In this document: piece after piece, positions 1 to 9,270 of the stretch
Layout: every line of letters starts with the position of its first letter
Position numbering within the stretch: the stretch's first letter is position 1
DNA from: Chlamydiota bacterium
Lineage (GTDB): Bacteria; Chlamydiota; Chlamydiia; Chlamydiales; Parachlamydiaceae
NCBI GenBank assembly: GCA_013289325.1
Contig: JABDAE010000001.1
Span: 1 to 64,000, forward strand
Reading direction: 5' to 3'
DNA length: 64,000 nucleotides
Position numbers and translations under genes: made by a program
The notes under the pieces: generated by a model
Seen by the model: only the letters and a program-made list of their open reading frames with translations
The model's database searches: none
What the model was told of the DNA's origin: nothing

Positions 1-69
1 AAGACTACTGACCCCATTGTTTTTCCTTTCCTTTAGCCATCTTTCCATAGACTCCTGCATCTGCTATTT

Positions 70-98
70 TTGACGAGTTGTTTTTTTAACTTTACAAT
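70..98 (+). promoter_or_regulatory. Sigma-70-type promoter of the AbiE locus
   Basis: TTGACG (70-75), a 17-base spacer and TACAAT (93-98) form a near-consensus promoter. The predicted start lies about 50 bases before the ATG at 157. A second TTGACG at 108-113 has only a poor -10 box downstream. Confidence 0.55.
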
Positions 99-156
99 AA
101 AACCCAGTTGACGTTATTGGGTGTTTTTGTTAAGTTAAAAAAAAGACGGATATTTC

Positions 157-753
157 ATGAGACCTCAAGCCTGCTTACAGCTCCTTATCCCATTGCTCAA
201 ACAACCATCCTTTACATCTAAAGAAGCGAAGATTCTTGGAGTTCGAGCCTCAATATTAAGTCATTATGTAAAGGCAGGAAAACTAAAAAGGATTCGTCGC
301 GGAGTTTATCAGGCAATTGACTATCAAAATCCCGAAGCTTTCCGCTGGTTAGATCTTATAGAGGCTGTTCATTCTATTAATGGTGGGGTAATATGCCTGA
401 TTTCCGCCCTAGCTGTATATGATTTAACCGAAGAGATCCCTCGCCAACATTGGATTGGAATTCGACACGGAACTTCAGCTCGAAGTAGCCGTCAAATTAA
501 GATTGTTCGCTTTCGTGACCTTGATTTAGGCAAAATCGAAATCGAACTAGAGGGGGCTCGTATTCCAATTTTTGATCGGGAACGCACAATTGTAGATTCA
601 TTTCGTCTCTTAAGTAGAGAGACCGCTATTAAAGCTTTAAAATCAGCGGTGGCACAGGGCGGAAAAAATCGCATCGATTTTATAAAGCTCGAAGCATACG
701 CTAAAAAACTTCAAATCGACATTTCACCTTATTTACTGAGTATAACCACATGA
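157..753 (+). CDS. AbiEi-family antitoxin / transcriptional regulator
   Basis: This 198-residue protein resembles the AbiEi antitoxin of type IV AbiE toxin-antitoxin loci. Residues about 15-52 form the winged-helix 'antitoxin domain', with a helix-turn-helix followed by the typical basic KRIRRGVYQ wing. The rest matches the AbiEi C-terminal domain, including a DRERTIVDSFR stretch. In this family the antitoxin represses its own promoter and neutralises the nucleotidyltransferase toxin AbiEii. The stop codon overlaps the next start as ATGA, the usual arrangement for the pair. The toxin partner is broken here, so this gene may survive only as a regulator or as protection against related toxins. 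The assignment comes from motif recognition. Confidence 0.75.
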   Translation: MRPQACLQLLIPLLKQPSFTSKEAKILGVRASILSHYVKAGKLKRIRRGVYQAIDYQNPEAFRWLDLIEAVHSINGGVICLISALAVYDLTEEIPRQHWIGIRHGTSARSSRQIKIVRFRDLDLGKIEIELEGARIPIFDRERTIVDSFRLLSRETAIKALKSAVAQGGKNRIDFIKLEAYAKKLQIDISPYLLSITT

Positions 754-1004
754 TAAATGAACAAGCTCTAAAAGACAGATTGCACACCATTGCTAAAGAA
801 AAGGAGATACCCTTTAATTCCTGCTGGAAACAACTTCTCTTAGAAAGGTTTTTGGCACGATTATCACGCTCCTCACATGTCAATAAATTTATTTTTAAGG
901 AAAGACATCCGCAACAAATGGTAAGCATACCCAATGGATGCAGAACTTGGACGAGGCAAGCTGGAATTAAACCTTCCCCTTTGTGCCCTTTCCCCAAAGC
1001 CTAA
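750..1004 (+). pseudogene. Truncated AbiEii-type nucleotidyltransferase toxin
   Basis: The first 50 residues or so (start MINEQALKDRL, then WKQLLLERFLARLSRS and NKFIFK) match the N-terminus of AbiEii/AbiGii toxins. Intact family members continue into a Gly-Gly nucleotidyltransferase motif straight after FIFK and run to roughly 250-300 residues. Here the sequence changes to ERHPQQM and unrelated residues, and the frame ends at 84 codons. The whole catalytic domain is therefore missing. The start overlaps the antitoxin stop by 4 bases, so this is the decayed second gene of the operon. No continuation is visible in other frames before the next gene. Confidence 0.7.
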
Positions 1005-1026
1005 CCATAGGTTGCCCCGCCAAGGA

Positions 1027-1066
1027 AGAGGACGCAATAATTTCATAACTCGTAAACTCCGGCTAG
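1027..1066 (-). repeat. Dispersed repeat copy (GAGTTTACGAGT family)
   Basis: Positions 1047-1066 are an exact 20-base inverted copy of 22492-22511. The segment back to 1027, read on the minus strand, also resembles 20955-20985 (GAGTTTACGAGT, then an AT-rich stretch and GCG). It lies in the gene-free stretch 1005-1291, where I see nothing else except AT-rich sequence that could hold a promoter for the next gene. Confidence 0.6.
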
Positions 1067-1291
1067 GACAACGGCGTCATCGGAATAGAAATAGTCCCAG
1101 CTCCGTTTCCATCTTCAACTTTAAGCCCCATCATCAAGACTTGTGGAATACTTTTTGTATACAATAATGTTTCGTTTTTCTATACTAGACATCTAACAAA
1201 CAAATTTTATAAAACTATATTTTATAGGAAGAGAAATCAAAACAGTGGGCTTTTTGTGTAATTCACGGCTCCTCAATTAGGATTTAATCCC

Positions 1292-3877
1292 ATGCAAGTT
1301 ATACCCTTGACACCCTCCTTGGCACCCTCCTTGACACCCTCTTTGTCTAATGCTAACGCCCTTGATAGAGTCCTCGTTTCTCGCACTTTCAATGAATTTC
1401 AATTAAAAGTAAGACCTGTCATGACATTGACAGAACTCATTCGGAAATTTGAGCCAAATTCCGTCTTTAATAACGGTTTAGCCAAGGTCATTAATGAACA
1501 TAATGGCGTGATAATAGCTGCACAATCAGCTTTTAGCTCGTCAGATCTTGCGCAGTTTCAATCTCTTCAGAGCAAACTCTTGGCCATTCAGTCCAAAGTC
1601 GATGAGGCATTTGAAACTCTTGTTGCACATTTTAAAAAAGCAGTCTTATTAGAAGATGTTGCTTCCAGTTCAGATGCAGATAGAGAAATGAGTGATTATC
1701 TCAACGGGCTCCTTCAAAAGATCACAACAAATTATCACAATGCACCCTCATGCGATTTAGGTTCTGGAACCGTTGTCACGGCACAAATTCAGGCAAATGA
1801 AGTGCCAATCAAACAATTTGACGAAGCCTCTCGGATATTTTTCCTTGTATATCCTCCCGCTCGTTCCACACATTCAAAAAAAACATTTGCTGAAGCCCAC
1901 AGCCCCTCCTCTTCTCAGGAGATAATAGTGACCCCATCGGTTCAAGCTCCTGCCATATCAGAGACATTTTTATCCGCACAAACGGCAATGTATAAAACTT
2001 TTATTCATGCGAAGCGGTTACAGGTATTAACGTCCCTTTCTGAGCAATTGAGAACTCTTTCCCCTCATTTGATCCCTCAACTTAGCGCTTATGATCCCAT
2101 TTTGCATTATCGCCTCTTTAACGGAATAAATGCCTTTTTATTAAAGGCTAAAGAGGCATTAGTTCCGATGCAATCAGAAGAGATTTTAGAAGCCCTTCGA
2201 AGAAATCATTGCTCTCTTCACTCTATTTTAGGACAAATAAATGATGAGTTTGCACAACGTTTTCAGGATGTGATGCAGGTCTTTACTTGTTTTAACGCAA
2301 GAGCTCCTGATTATTGGACAAAATGGATGGTTTTTTATCAAGAGACAGAAGAAATACTCTTAAATGACGCTGTTGTCACAGACCAGGTAAGTTCCCTCGA
2401 TCAAGGAGCAGCTCAGCTTATTGAAGCATTTAAAACTTGTTGGGACCAGATCGTAAGGGCGCAGGATAAAGCCAAACAAGTCGAGAGTGAATTGGATAAA
2501 AATTATGGTAAAATTCTCCCAGTACTTTATCAAGAAGCAGAGAAAATATCTCGTGCCATTCGCCGTATGAATGGCCAGTCCCCCCAAGAATCAGACCCCC
2601 TTGACTATTTGGTTTTGCTTCATTTTTCCCTTTTTGAAGAAGGGAATATCCCCTTCAAAAACATTCAATTGCCTTTAAAGAGTTTGACAGATGCAGTCCA
2701 AAATATGGAAACAATGCATCTTGATGGAAAATATGATCACGCCAAATTAAGAGATCAAATAGATGAATTAATCGGTCTACCACAGCATGTGAATTGGCTA
2801 AAAGACCAGCGAAAAGCCATGGTGAACGAAAGGTTGCTCGTCGAACATTTAAACCCCTCTTTGCCGGAATTAGAACGAATTTTTTCCAAAGCGTATATAG
2901 ATTCACCTTCATCATGCTATTTGCGTCTTTTTATTCATTGGTTGTCTCTTGCCACAAAAACGATAAATACCCCTCTTGCTGCAGATGCATTTCAAAGAAA
3001 GCTTTGGTTTGAAATTCATTCTGAAGCTCAAAATACAGCGCTAGTTCTTCGGTGGGCTCTTGAACAGACTGAAATGGAAAGGGGAGTAGTATCACAAGTC
3101 ATTCAATTGGGATCTAAACATTTTTATGTAAAAGTGACCAAGTCTTTTGGTGAGTCTTTATTCGCTCTTTATCGAAACATTAACGATTCCGGTGCATGGA
3201 TCCAACTTGTTTCGTCCTCGATGGGGGTAGGCCTCTTTTATACAAACCCCTCTTTAAGCTCCGGGATTGTGATGAGCAGTGCCTATCTATTAAAAGATGA
3301 ACTGACCGGCAACCGCAAGATGTTGCAAAGTGTTGCAAAGATAACAGGCGCTCATCCTCAAGATGTGATTGCCAATCAATTCGTTTTATCAGCAATAGCG
3401 GGACTTGGAATAACCTTCATAAGTCAGCTTTTCGTATCTGGTCCTTCTTTGTCACTATTTCCAAGCGTCATCATGTGGTTTGCCTTGTTTCAAGCTCTCC
3501 AATATGGCAGTGACTACGCCATATCAAAACTTTATTTACAGGGTTACAAAATCCAAGACTTGACAAAAGATGAAAAAAGCGTTTTGCAGCTCCTAAAAAT
3601 CACAAGTACTTTAGCCTGCTTTGCAGGTACAGACAAAATCCTGGATATAGGAGCCACATTTCTATCTCCTATTGGAGAGAGGGAACAGAGTATTGACGTC
3701 TTCAACGCATTATTAAAAGAGTACAATCGTTCCGACAGACTCTCTCTTCAGTCAACAAAGGACGAGATCCGTTCAGCTTATCGGAATCTCGGCAAGCTGA
3801 TACATCCGGACCATCATGAGAGTGATGGGGTCTTTGAAAAACTTGCTGCAGCCTATGATATTCTGAAGAAGGGGTAA
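1292..3877 (+). CDS. Large membrane protein with C-terminal J domain
   Basis: This 861-residue protein of unknown role ends in a J domain (about residues 805-861) with an intact HPD triad at 838-840, so it should stimulate an Hsp70 (DnaK). The first 700 residues are mostly helical and coiled-coil-like and match nothing I recognise. Hydrophobic segments at about 645-672 and 700-745 suggest membrane insertion just before the J domain. The N-terminus holds three short direct repeats (TPSLAPSLTPSLSN). A modest AGGA lies 9 bases before the ATG. The stop is 2 bases from the end of the convergent phospholipase gene. A C-terminal J domain on a membrane protein could act on the host or bacterial side. 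It is not a canonical DnaJ, because the G/F and zinc-finger regions are absent. Confidence 0.6.
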   Translation: MQVIPLTPSLAPSLTPSLSNANALDRVLVSRTFNEFQLKVRPVMTLTELIRKFEPNSVFNNGLAKVINEHNGVIIAAQSAFSSSDLAQFQSLQSKLLAIQSKVDEAFETLVAHFKKAVLLEDVASSSDADREMSDYLNGLLQKITTNYHNAPSCDLGSGTVVTAQIQANEVPIKQFDEASRIFFLVYPPARSTHSKKTFAEAHSPSSSQEIIVTPSVQAPAISETFLSAQTAMYKTFIHAKRLQVLTSLSEQLRTLSPHLIPQLSAYDPILHYRLFNGINAFLLKAKEALVPMQSEEILEALRRNHCSLHSILGQINDEFAQRFQDVMQVFTCFNARAPDYWTKWMVFYQETEEILLNDAVVTDQVSSLDQGAAQLIEAFKTCWDQIVRAQDKAKQVESELDKNYGKILPVLYQEAEKISRAIRRMNGQSPQESDPLDYLVLLHFSLFEEGNIPFKNIQLPLKSLTDAVQNMETMHLDGKYDHAKLRDQIDELIGLPQHVNWLKDQRKAMVNERLLVEHLNPSLPELERIFSKAYIDSPSSCYLRLFIHWLSLATKTINTPLAADAFQRKLWFEIHSEAQNTALVLRWALEQTEMERGVVSQVIQLGSKHFYVKVTKSFGESLFALYRNINDSGAWIQLVSSSMGVGLFYTNPSLSSGIVMSSAYLLKDELTGNRKMLQSVAKITGAHPQDVIANQFVLSAIAGLGITFISQLFVSGPSLSLFPSVIMWFALFQALQYGSDYAISKLYLQGYKIQDLTKDEKSVLQLLKITSTLACFAGTDKILDIGATFLSPIGEREQSIDVFNALLKEYNRSDRLSLQSTKDEIRSAYRNLGKLIHPDHHESDGVFEKLAAAYDILKKG

Positions 3878-3879
3878 CT

Positions 3880-5847
3880 TCAAAACTTTGCCGTCATAGG
3901 CTCGATGATCCAATAATGAGAGGCGCTGTTTGCATCGGTAACAGGAGTTGTTTTGAGTAGAGATTTAAGGGGAAAACCTTGCTTGACAAGGCGTCCTGGT
4001 ACCTGCTGAAACGGATCTTGAAACATATGGTTTTCTAAGTAAATCTTATCGCCAAAGCAAATTTCTTCGCCAAGATTTGGGTGATCGACGCTTTTAATTG
4101 TCCACCATTGGTGCGGCTTATGGCTAATTTTCTCATAGAAACACTCTGCATTAAAAAAAAATGTGCTCAAAAAGTTTTTATCTCCTAAGTCTTCCCCCAT
4201 CGCCTGAATTAAAGCAAAAGAGCCGTGTGTCACAGTAGAGACTTGATTTGTGATGGATGGATCAGCGGTAAAGACAAGGGGCATTTTTTCAGCCTTTACG
4301 CCAGCTCTTGCTATAGTAGAAAATAACTTGGATTTGACTAGGTAATTGCCAAAAGGGTCTTTAAGAAAAAAAGGTTCCCCCATCTGCAATGCTTTCCCCT
4401 TACTTATTCTTGCACTTTTCTTTTGTCCGATTACCAAGTCTTCCCTCGCCTTATTAAGAGTAATCACACTTTGAAAAGTCGGCGCTATGGCTGTCCTTTT
4501 TCCTAAATTCCAACGCGACTTGTCGATATGCAACCAATCTAAGATTGTCGCAATTAATGAAGTGTGATCGAATGGATAATTGGGATCGCCTGAGCGGACG
4601 ATACATTTTTTTTCTACGAGTGGGGAAATGAAAAGAGTCGGTACCCTAACGCCGTAACGATCGAAAGAAAAACCGTTTTGAGAGTTGTCATCGGGTGGCT
4701 GAGCAAAAGGCGGCGGCACATGGTCAAAAAGTCCGCCATGCTCATCAAAAGTGATAACTAAAAGAGTTTTCTCAAAGGCTTCCCTATTTGCAATCAAACT
4801 CGTATAAATGTTAGCAAGAAGGTTTTCTGCAGCTCTCACATCGACCGGCGGATGATAATCGTTACCCAAAACGCCAATAGGCCTTTTACCTTTAAAAATT
4901 GATGCCTTAATCGGCATAGCCGTTGTAAACTGCGGCTCAATAAAGCTAAATCTTGGCAGCTGTCCACTCCTTGCAAGAGCGTGAAACGTGTCCATTTTAT
5001 GATAGTGGGTCTGCAAATTATCGATTTCGCCCATTTTAAGAAAAGTATTAGTGCCGGTAATGGGGCCTGAAAATATACCGGGAAGCATATCACCTTGCCA
5101 AAAGATTTTCCAAGATAGATCCAAAGCGCTTTCTTTAGAAACTTCTTCCAACCGATTCCAAATCGTATCGGCGGTAAATTGACTTTTTCCTAAAGGGCCA
5201 TTTACCGTTTGGCCTTGAGAGGTACCACAAGCCATGAAGGCGCGGTTGGGATTTGTCATGGTCGGTACAGAGCAAAACCACTCATCGCTTATGGCATAAT
5301 GTTTGGCAAGCCCATAAAAAATAGGTAGCTCATTTTCCGTATAGGTTTCCATACACGAAAGAAGAGCTGCATTAGATTGCAGCCACTCTTTTTCATTCCA
5401 AAATGAGGCATAATCTTGTAAAAACCCTGTCATCGTCGGGGTATCTTTTGAGTCGCCATATATTTGAGAAATGACATGAGGAAAACTCTCATGAGGATCA
5501 TTAAGGGGAGAATCGATAAAGCTTCTACCCTCTATTGAGGGAACCCCTTTTATGGGAGGAGATACCAAAACGATATTTCCTTTGGAGTTTTTTAAGACAT
5601 TTGTATAAAGGGATAAATTCTCTTCTGTAAGGCCCTTGTAATGGGGATCACTTTGGGCGGGAATAAACCGCTCTGGAGTATCTCCATCGTAGGCCCAAGC
5701 TAAAAAATTGTCAAAGGAGCGGTTTTCAAGCATCAAAACGACAACATGCTCAATCTTTTCCTGCATAAGATCATTGGAATATATAGAGCCGTGAAAAAAA
5801 ACCAAAGAAATTAAAAGTGAGCGAATTAAAAAAATGTATATATTCAT
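3880..5847 (-). CDS. Secreted phospholipase C / acid phosphatase family (phosphoesterase)
   Basis: This 655-residue exported hydrolase belongs to the bacterial phospholipase C/AcpA family of the alkaline-phosphatase superfamily. A signal peptide covers about residues 1-24. The family signature ENRSFDNF at 41-48 supplies the metal-binding Asn/Glu region and nucleophile, and the second metal site ITFDEHGGLFDHVPPP lies in the middle. The C-terminal 170 residues look like the beta-rich extension of PLC enzymes. It starts only 10 bases after the sufS stop on the same strand, so it may be transcribed with the suf genes, an unexpected pairing. Family members cleave phospholipid head groups, and a role on host membranes is plausible but inferred. 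A Francisella-type acid phosphatase activity is the main alternative. Confidence 0.8.
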   Translation of the reverse strand: MNIYIFLIRSLLISLVFFHGSIYSNDLMQEKIEHVVVLMLENRSFDNFLAWAYDGDTPERFIPAQSDPHYKGLTEENLSLYTNVLKNSKGNIVLVSPPIKGVPSIEGRSFIDSPLNDPHESFPHVISQIYGDSKDTPTMTGFLQDYASFWNEKEWLQSNAALLSCMETYTENELPIFYGLAKHYAISDEWFCSVPTMTNPNRAFMACGTSQGQTVNGPLGKSQFTADTIWNRLEEVSKESALDLSWKIFWQGDMLPGIFSGPITGTNTFLKMGEIDNLQTHYHKMDTFHALARSGQLPRFSFIEPQFTTAMPIKASIFKGKRPIGVLGNDYHPPVDVRAAENLLANIYTSLIANREAFEKTLLVITFDEHGGLFDHVPPPFAQPPDDNSQNGFSFDRYGVRVPTLFISPLVEKKCIVRSGDPNYPFDHTSLIATILDWLHIDKSRWNLGKRTAIAPTFQSVITLNKAREDLVIGQKKSARISKGKALQMGEPFFLKDPFGNYLVKSKLFSTIARAGVKAEKMPLVFTADPSITNQVSTVTHGSFALIQAMGEDLGDKNFLSTFFFNAECFYEKISHKPHQWWTIKSVDHPNLGEEICFGDKIYLENHMFQDPFQQVPGRLVKQGFPLKSLLKTTPVTDANSASHYWIIEPMTAKF

Positions 5848-5857
5848 TTTAATTCAT

Positions 5858-7060
5858 TTATTTAAGGATTTTAATAACATCTTTTAATGAGGAGATAAAT
5901 AGATCGATCTCATCTATAGAATTGTATAGTCCAAAAGAGGCTCTTGCAACGGCTGTTAGGCCAAGCTTTCGTAAGGCAGGCTGCACGCAAAGATGCCCTG
6001 TCCGTATCGCAATTCCTTTAAGATCGAGCATTGTCCCAATGTCTAGTGGGTGAACACCTTCCACTATAAAGCTTATGATCCCCTTTTTATGTTCAGCTTG
6101 CCCTATAATGCGTAAAAATTCAATCTCCCTCATACGCTCTTCTGCATATTCTAAAAGTTTTCTTTGTAGAGATTCAATGTTTTTCATCCCTATTTGAGTT
6201 AAGTATTTGATTGCAGCGCCAAGGCCAATGACCTCCACGATCATCGGGGTTCCGGCTTCAAATTTCATCGGCAATGTATTATACGTCGTCTTTTCAAATG
6301 TGACTGTCTCGATCATATCTCCACCCCCTTGATAAGGGGGCAAAAGATTTAATAGCTCCTCTTTGCCATATAAGACTCCAATTCCCGTTGGGCCATATAT
6401 CTTATGGCCGGAAAAGACAAAAAAATCGACGTCGAGATCTTGTACATTCACACTAATGCTCGGCGCACTTTGAGCCCCATCAACCAAAAGCTTGGCCCCT
6501 TTTGCATGAACAATATGGGCAATTTGCTTGATATCATTAATCGTGCCAAAGAGGTTTGATATCTGGGTAACGGAGACTATTTTTGTCTTGTTAGTGATCG
6601 CTTTTTCTAAATCAGCTAAATTGATCTCGCCTTTTTCACTCACTGGTATCACTTTTAAAATGGCCGCTCGATCTTCACACATGATCTGCCATGGGACGAT
6701 ATTTGAATGGTGCTCCATTTCGGTGATTAAAACCTCATCACCTTGTTTCATAAATGCCTTGCCAAAGGAATATGCAATCATATTAATCGATTCAGTCGTC
6801 CCCCGAGTAAAGATAATCTCGTGGGATTTGGCTGCACCTAAAAATTTAGCAACACTTACTCTTGCTTCATGGTATTGTTTTGTCGCCTCTTGAGATAACT
6901 GATAAACAGCGCGGTGAACAGTGCTATAATGATGCGTATAAAAGTCTGTCATCGCATCGATCACGGACTTTGGCTTTTGAGCTGTGGCTGCCGAATCCAA
7001 ATAGATCAAGGGTTGCCCCTGCATCTTTTGACTTAGCATTGGGAAATCGTTTTTATACAT
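5858..7060 (-). CDS. sufS: Cysteine desulfurase SufS
   Basis: A 400-residue PLP enzyme that takes sulfur from L-cysteine as a persulfide for Fe-S cluster assembly. The PLP lysine sits in SGHKIYGP (about residue 225) and the catalytic cysteine in RTGHLCVQP (about 355). That loop marks the SufS (group II) rather than the IscS type. Length is normal. It lies 8 bases after sufD, last of the suf genes. No sufE or sufU is adjacent, so the sulfur acceptor is not visible in this window. Confidence 0.95.
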   Translation of the reverse strand: MYKNDFPMLSQKMQGQPLIYLDSAATAQKPKSVIDAMTDFYTHHYSTVHRAVYQLSQEATKQYHEARVSVAKFLGAAKSHEIIFTRGTTESINMIAYSFGKAFMKQGDEVLITEMEHHSNIVPWQIMCEDRAAILKVIPVSEKGEINLADLEKAITNKTKIVSVTQISNLFGTINDIKQIAHIVHAKGAKLLVDGAQSAPSISVNVQDLDVDFFVFSGHKIYGPTGIGVLYGKEELLNLLPPYQGGGDMIETVTFEKTTYNTLPMKFEAGTPMIVEVIGLGAAIKYLTQIGMKNIESLQRKLLEYAEERMREIEFLRIIGQAEHKKGIISFIVEGVHPLDIGTMLDLKGIAIRTGHLCVQPALRKLGLTAVARASFGLYNSIDEIDLFISSLKDVIKILK

Positions 7061-7068
7061 GAATAACG

Positions 7069-8445
7069 CTAATTCTCATCGAACTGCTGTAACAAGCTTT
7101 TTCGCAAAGAATCGATTGGTATCTTGCAAATGACCTCTTCGCAAAAGCCTTTGACAAGCAAACTTTTGGCGGTAGCCGTGCTAAATCCCCTCGTCCTCAT
7201 GTAAAAGATCTGCTCTTCGTCAAGTTGTCCTATTGTAGAACCATGTGAGGCTTTGACATCATCTGCAAAAATTTCTAAATTCGGCTTGCTATCTGCGTGG
7301 GCAAAATCACTTAATAATAAATTATTATTTAACTGAAAGGCCTCAGTCTTTTGCGCTGCGCGTTTTACAAAAATTTTCCCCTCAAATGCCGCATGGGCGC
7401 TATCTGCGATTGCACTTTTAAAGAGCTGCAGCGAGGTGCAATGGGGAGCTTCGTGATTGACAAGTACATTGACATGAGACTTGTTATTTTTTTGCAGGTA
7501 AGATATTCCATTTAAGTGCAAATCTACATTTTCACCAATCAATGAGGCGCTGTAGTCATGTCGATGAGAGACCGAGCCTTGCGAGGCCATGACGGATGTG
7601 AATTTGCTATCTTTTTTCATCACAATGCGCGTGGCATCAAAGTGCCAACTTCCAGACGGTTTTGGCGAGCTTTGCGTGTAGTAGACGCTGCCGTTTTCCT
7701 CTATTGCGAGATCTAAGATCCCATTAAAGATGACCCCATTAAAGTTGCCATTAAAGTTGTTAGAGGCATTTGAAATGGTCTCATGTGTCGAGACGAGATT
7801 AAGTGTCGCTCCCCTTCCAATAAAGCCTTGCACTCGTGGCATAAGTAATGGACGCATAAGTAATGCATCTGGCTCATTAATATTTGTTAAATATAATAGC
7901 TGAATAGGCGTCTTTATCTCGACATTTGGAGGCACATACAAGTATAGCCCATTTCGATGTAAAGCCAGATTTAAAGCGGCAAATGGATCAAGTTCCTCTT
8001 TTATCGACTTTGCCCATTGGCTGATAATATGCGTTTGAAACGTTTTCATTGCCTCATCAATTGGCAAAATCACAAGATTTGTAGGCAGATTTTGAAGGAA
8101 AGATTTGTCTAATGAAAAAAGCCCATTGATAAAGACAAGGCAAGAGCCTTGGCATTCCGGCAAAAGGTAGGAAGCAATTGTCTCCTTTGAAACCTGCTGC
8201 TTCAAATTGCATTTAGAAGGATCATAGCAACTTTGATCGTAAAATTTATTTAAAGGAAAATAGCGATAAGTATCTGTACGCCTAGTTGGAAGCCCAATTT
8301 GTAAAAAGTGCTCCCATGCCTTTAGTCTATATCTACTAAGCGCATCGCTTTCTTCAATATCTGCATAGAAAGCTTGAAGTTGCGATTGAAAAAGAGTTTG
8401 TTTATCTTGATTTTCTTGCTTATCTTTTTGAGTATCGGTAATCAC
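7069..8445 (-). CDS. sufD: Fe-S assembly scaffold SufD
   Basis: A 458-residue SufB/SufD-family beta-helix protein and partner of SufB and SufC in the SufBC2D scaffold. The C-terminal half carries the family core ([20 protein letters not shown], then [16 protein letters not shown]). It overlaps the sufC stop by 4 bases, so the two are probably translationally coupled. The N-terminal half is divergent, as is normal for SufD. Confidence 0.92.
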   Translation of the reverse strand: MITDTQKDKQENQDKQTLFQSQLQAFYADIEESDALSRYRLKAWEHFLQIGLPTRRTDTYRYFPLNKFYDQSCYDPSKCNLKQQVSKETIASYLLPECQGSCLVFINGLFSLDKSFLQNLPTNLVILPIDEAMKTFQTHIISQWAKSIKEELDPFAALNLALHRNGLYLYVPPNVEIKTPIQLLYLTNINEPDALLMRPLLMPRVQGFIGRGATLNLVSTHETISNASNNFNGNFNGVIFNGILDLAIEENGSVYYTQSSPKPSGSWHFDATRIVMKKDSKFTSVMASQGSVSHRHDYSASLIGENVDLHLNGISYLQKNNKSHVNVLVNHEAPHCTSLQLFKSAIADSAHAAFEGKIFVKRAAQKTEAFQLNNNLLLSDFAHADSKPNLEIFADDVKASHGSTIGQLDEEQIFYMRTRGFSTATAKSLLVKGFCEEVICKIPIDSLRKSLLQQFDEN

Positions 8446-9257
8446 TTTGAAGATCCCTTTGCAGATTCCTTAATCTTTTCATTTAGATGCAGCCAATCGT
8501 ATCCTTTTTCTTCCAATTTCAAGGCAAGTTCGCTGCCGCCTGTTTCAACTATTTTTCCATCTAACATCACATGCACGACATCTGGTTTGATATAGTCTAA
8601 AAGGCGCTGATAGTGGGTGATTAAAATAAGTCCCATCTCTTTATTCATGATCTGATTGACGCTATAGGCAACAATGCGCATCGCATCGATATCGAGCCCT
8701 GAGTCTGTTTCATCGAGAATCGCAACAGATGGTTGAAGAACTGCCATCTGCAAGATTTCATTGCGCTTTTTTTCCCCTCCGGAAAATCCGGCATTTAAGT
8801 TTCTCTCCTTAAATGCAGCCTTCACATCGACAAGAGCCATCTTTTCATCTAAAAGCTTGTCAAATTCTTGGATTGAGAGCTCTGTTTCGCTTTTGGCTTT
8901 GCGATTGGCGTTATAGGCTGCGCGCAAGAAATCGACGTTGCTAACTCCAGGAATTTCAACCGGATACTGAAAGCTCATGAAAAGGCCAAGATGGGCTCTT
9001 TGCTCCGGTTCCAGCTCCAAAATATTTTGTCCCTTTAGCCAGATCCCCCCTTCCGTAACTGTGTAAGCTGGATGTCCTGCTAAAACCTTTGCAAGAGTTG
9101 ACTTTCCGGCGCCATTAGGTCCCATGATGGCGTGAATCTCTCCGGGGTTGACTTTGAGGTTTACCCCTTTTAATATGGATTTCCCCTCAATTTCAGCATG
9201 TAAATTTCTTATTTCGATTATGGCTTGTTTTTTTTGCATCTCATTTTTTTCTTGCAT
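8442..9257 (-). CDS. sufC: Fe-S assembly ATPase SufC
   Basis: A 271-residue ABC-type ATPase that powers the SufBCD scaffold. Walker A is GPNGAGKST at 46-54. The signature [11 protein letters not shown] is the SufC-specific form, and Walker B is [15 protein letters not shown]. The ORF is about 15 residues longer at the N-terminus than most SufC, so Met7 is a possible alternative start. It sits 13 bases after sufB and overlaps sufD. Confidence 0.95.
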   Translation of the reverse strand: MQEKNEMQKKQAIIEIRNLHAEIEGKSILKGVNLKVNPGEIHAIMGPNGAGKSTLAKVLAGHPAYTVTEGGIWLKGQNILELEPEQRAHLGLFMSFQYPVEIPGVSNVDFLRAAYNANRKAKSETELSIQEFDKLLDEKMALVDVKAAFKERNLNAGFSGGEKKRNEILQMAVLQPSVAILDETDSGLDIDAMRIVAYSVNQIMNKEMGLILITHYQRLLDYIKPDVVHVMLDGKIVETGGSELALKLEEKGYDWLHLNEKIKESAKGSSK

Positions 9258-9270
9258 CGCTTTTATATCC

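Noticed and set aside
934-1167. 77-codon plus-strand ORF after the AbiE remnant
   Set aside because: No ribosome site, low-complexity composition, and it overlaps a dispersed repeat.
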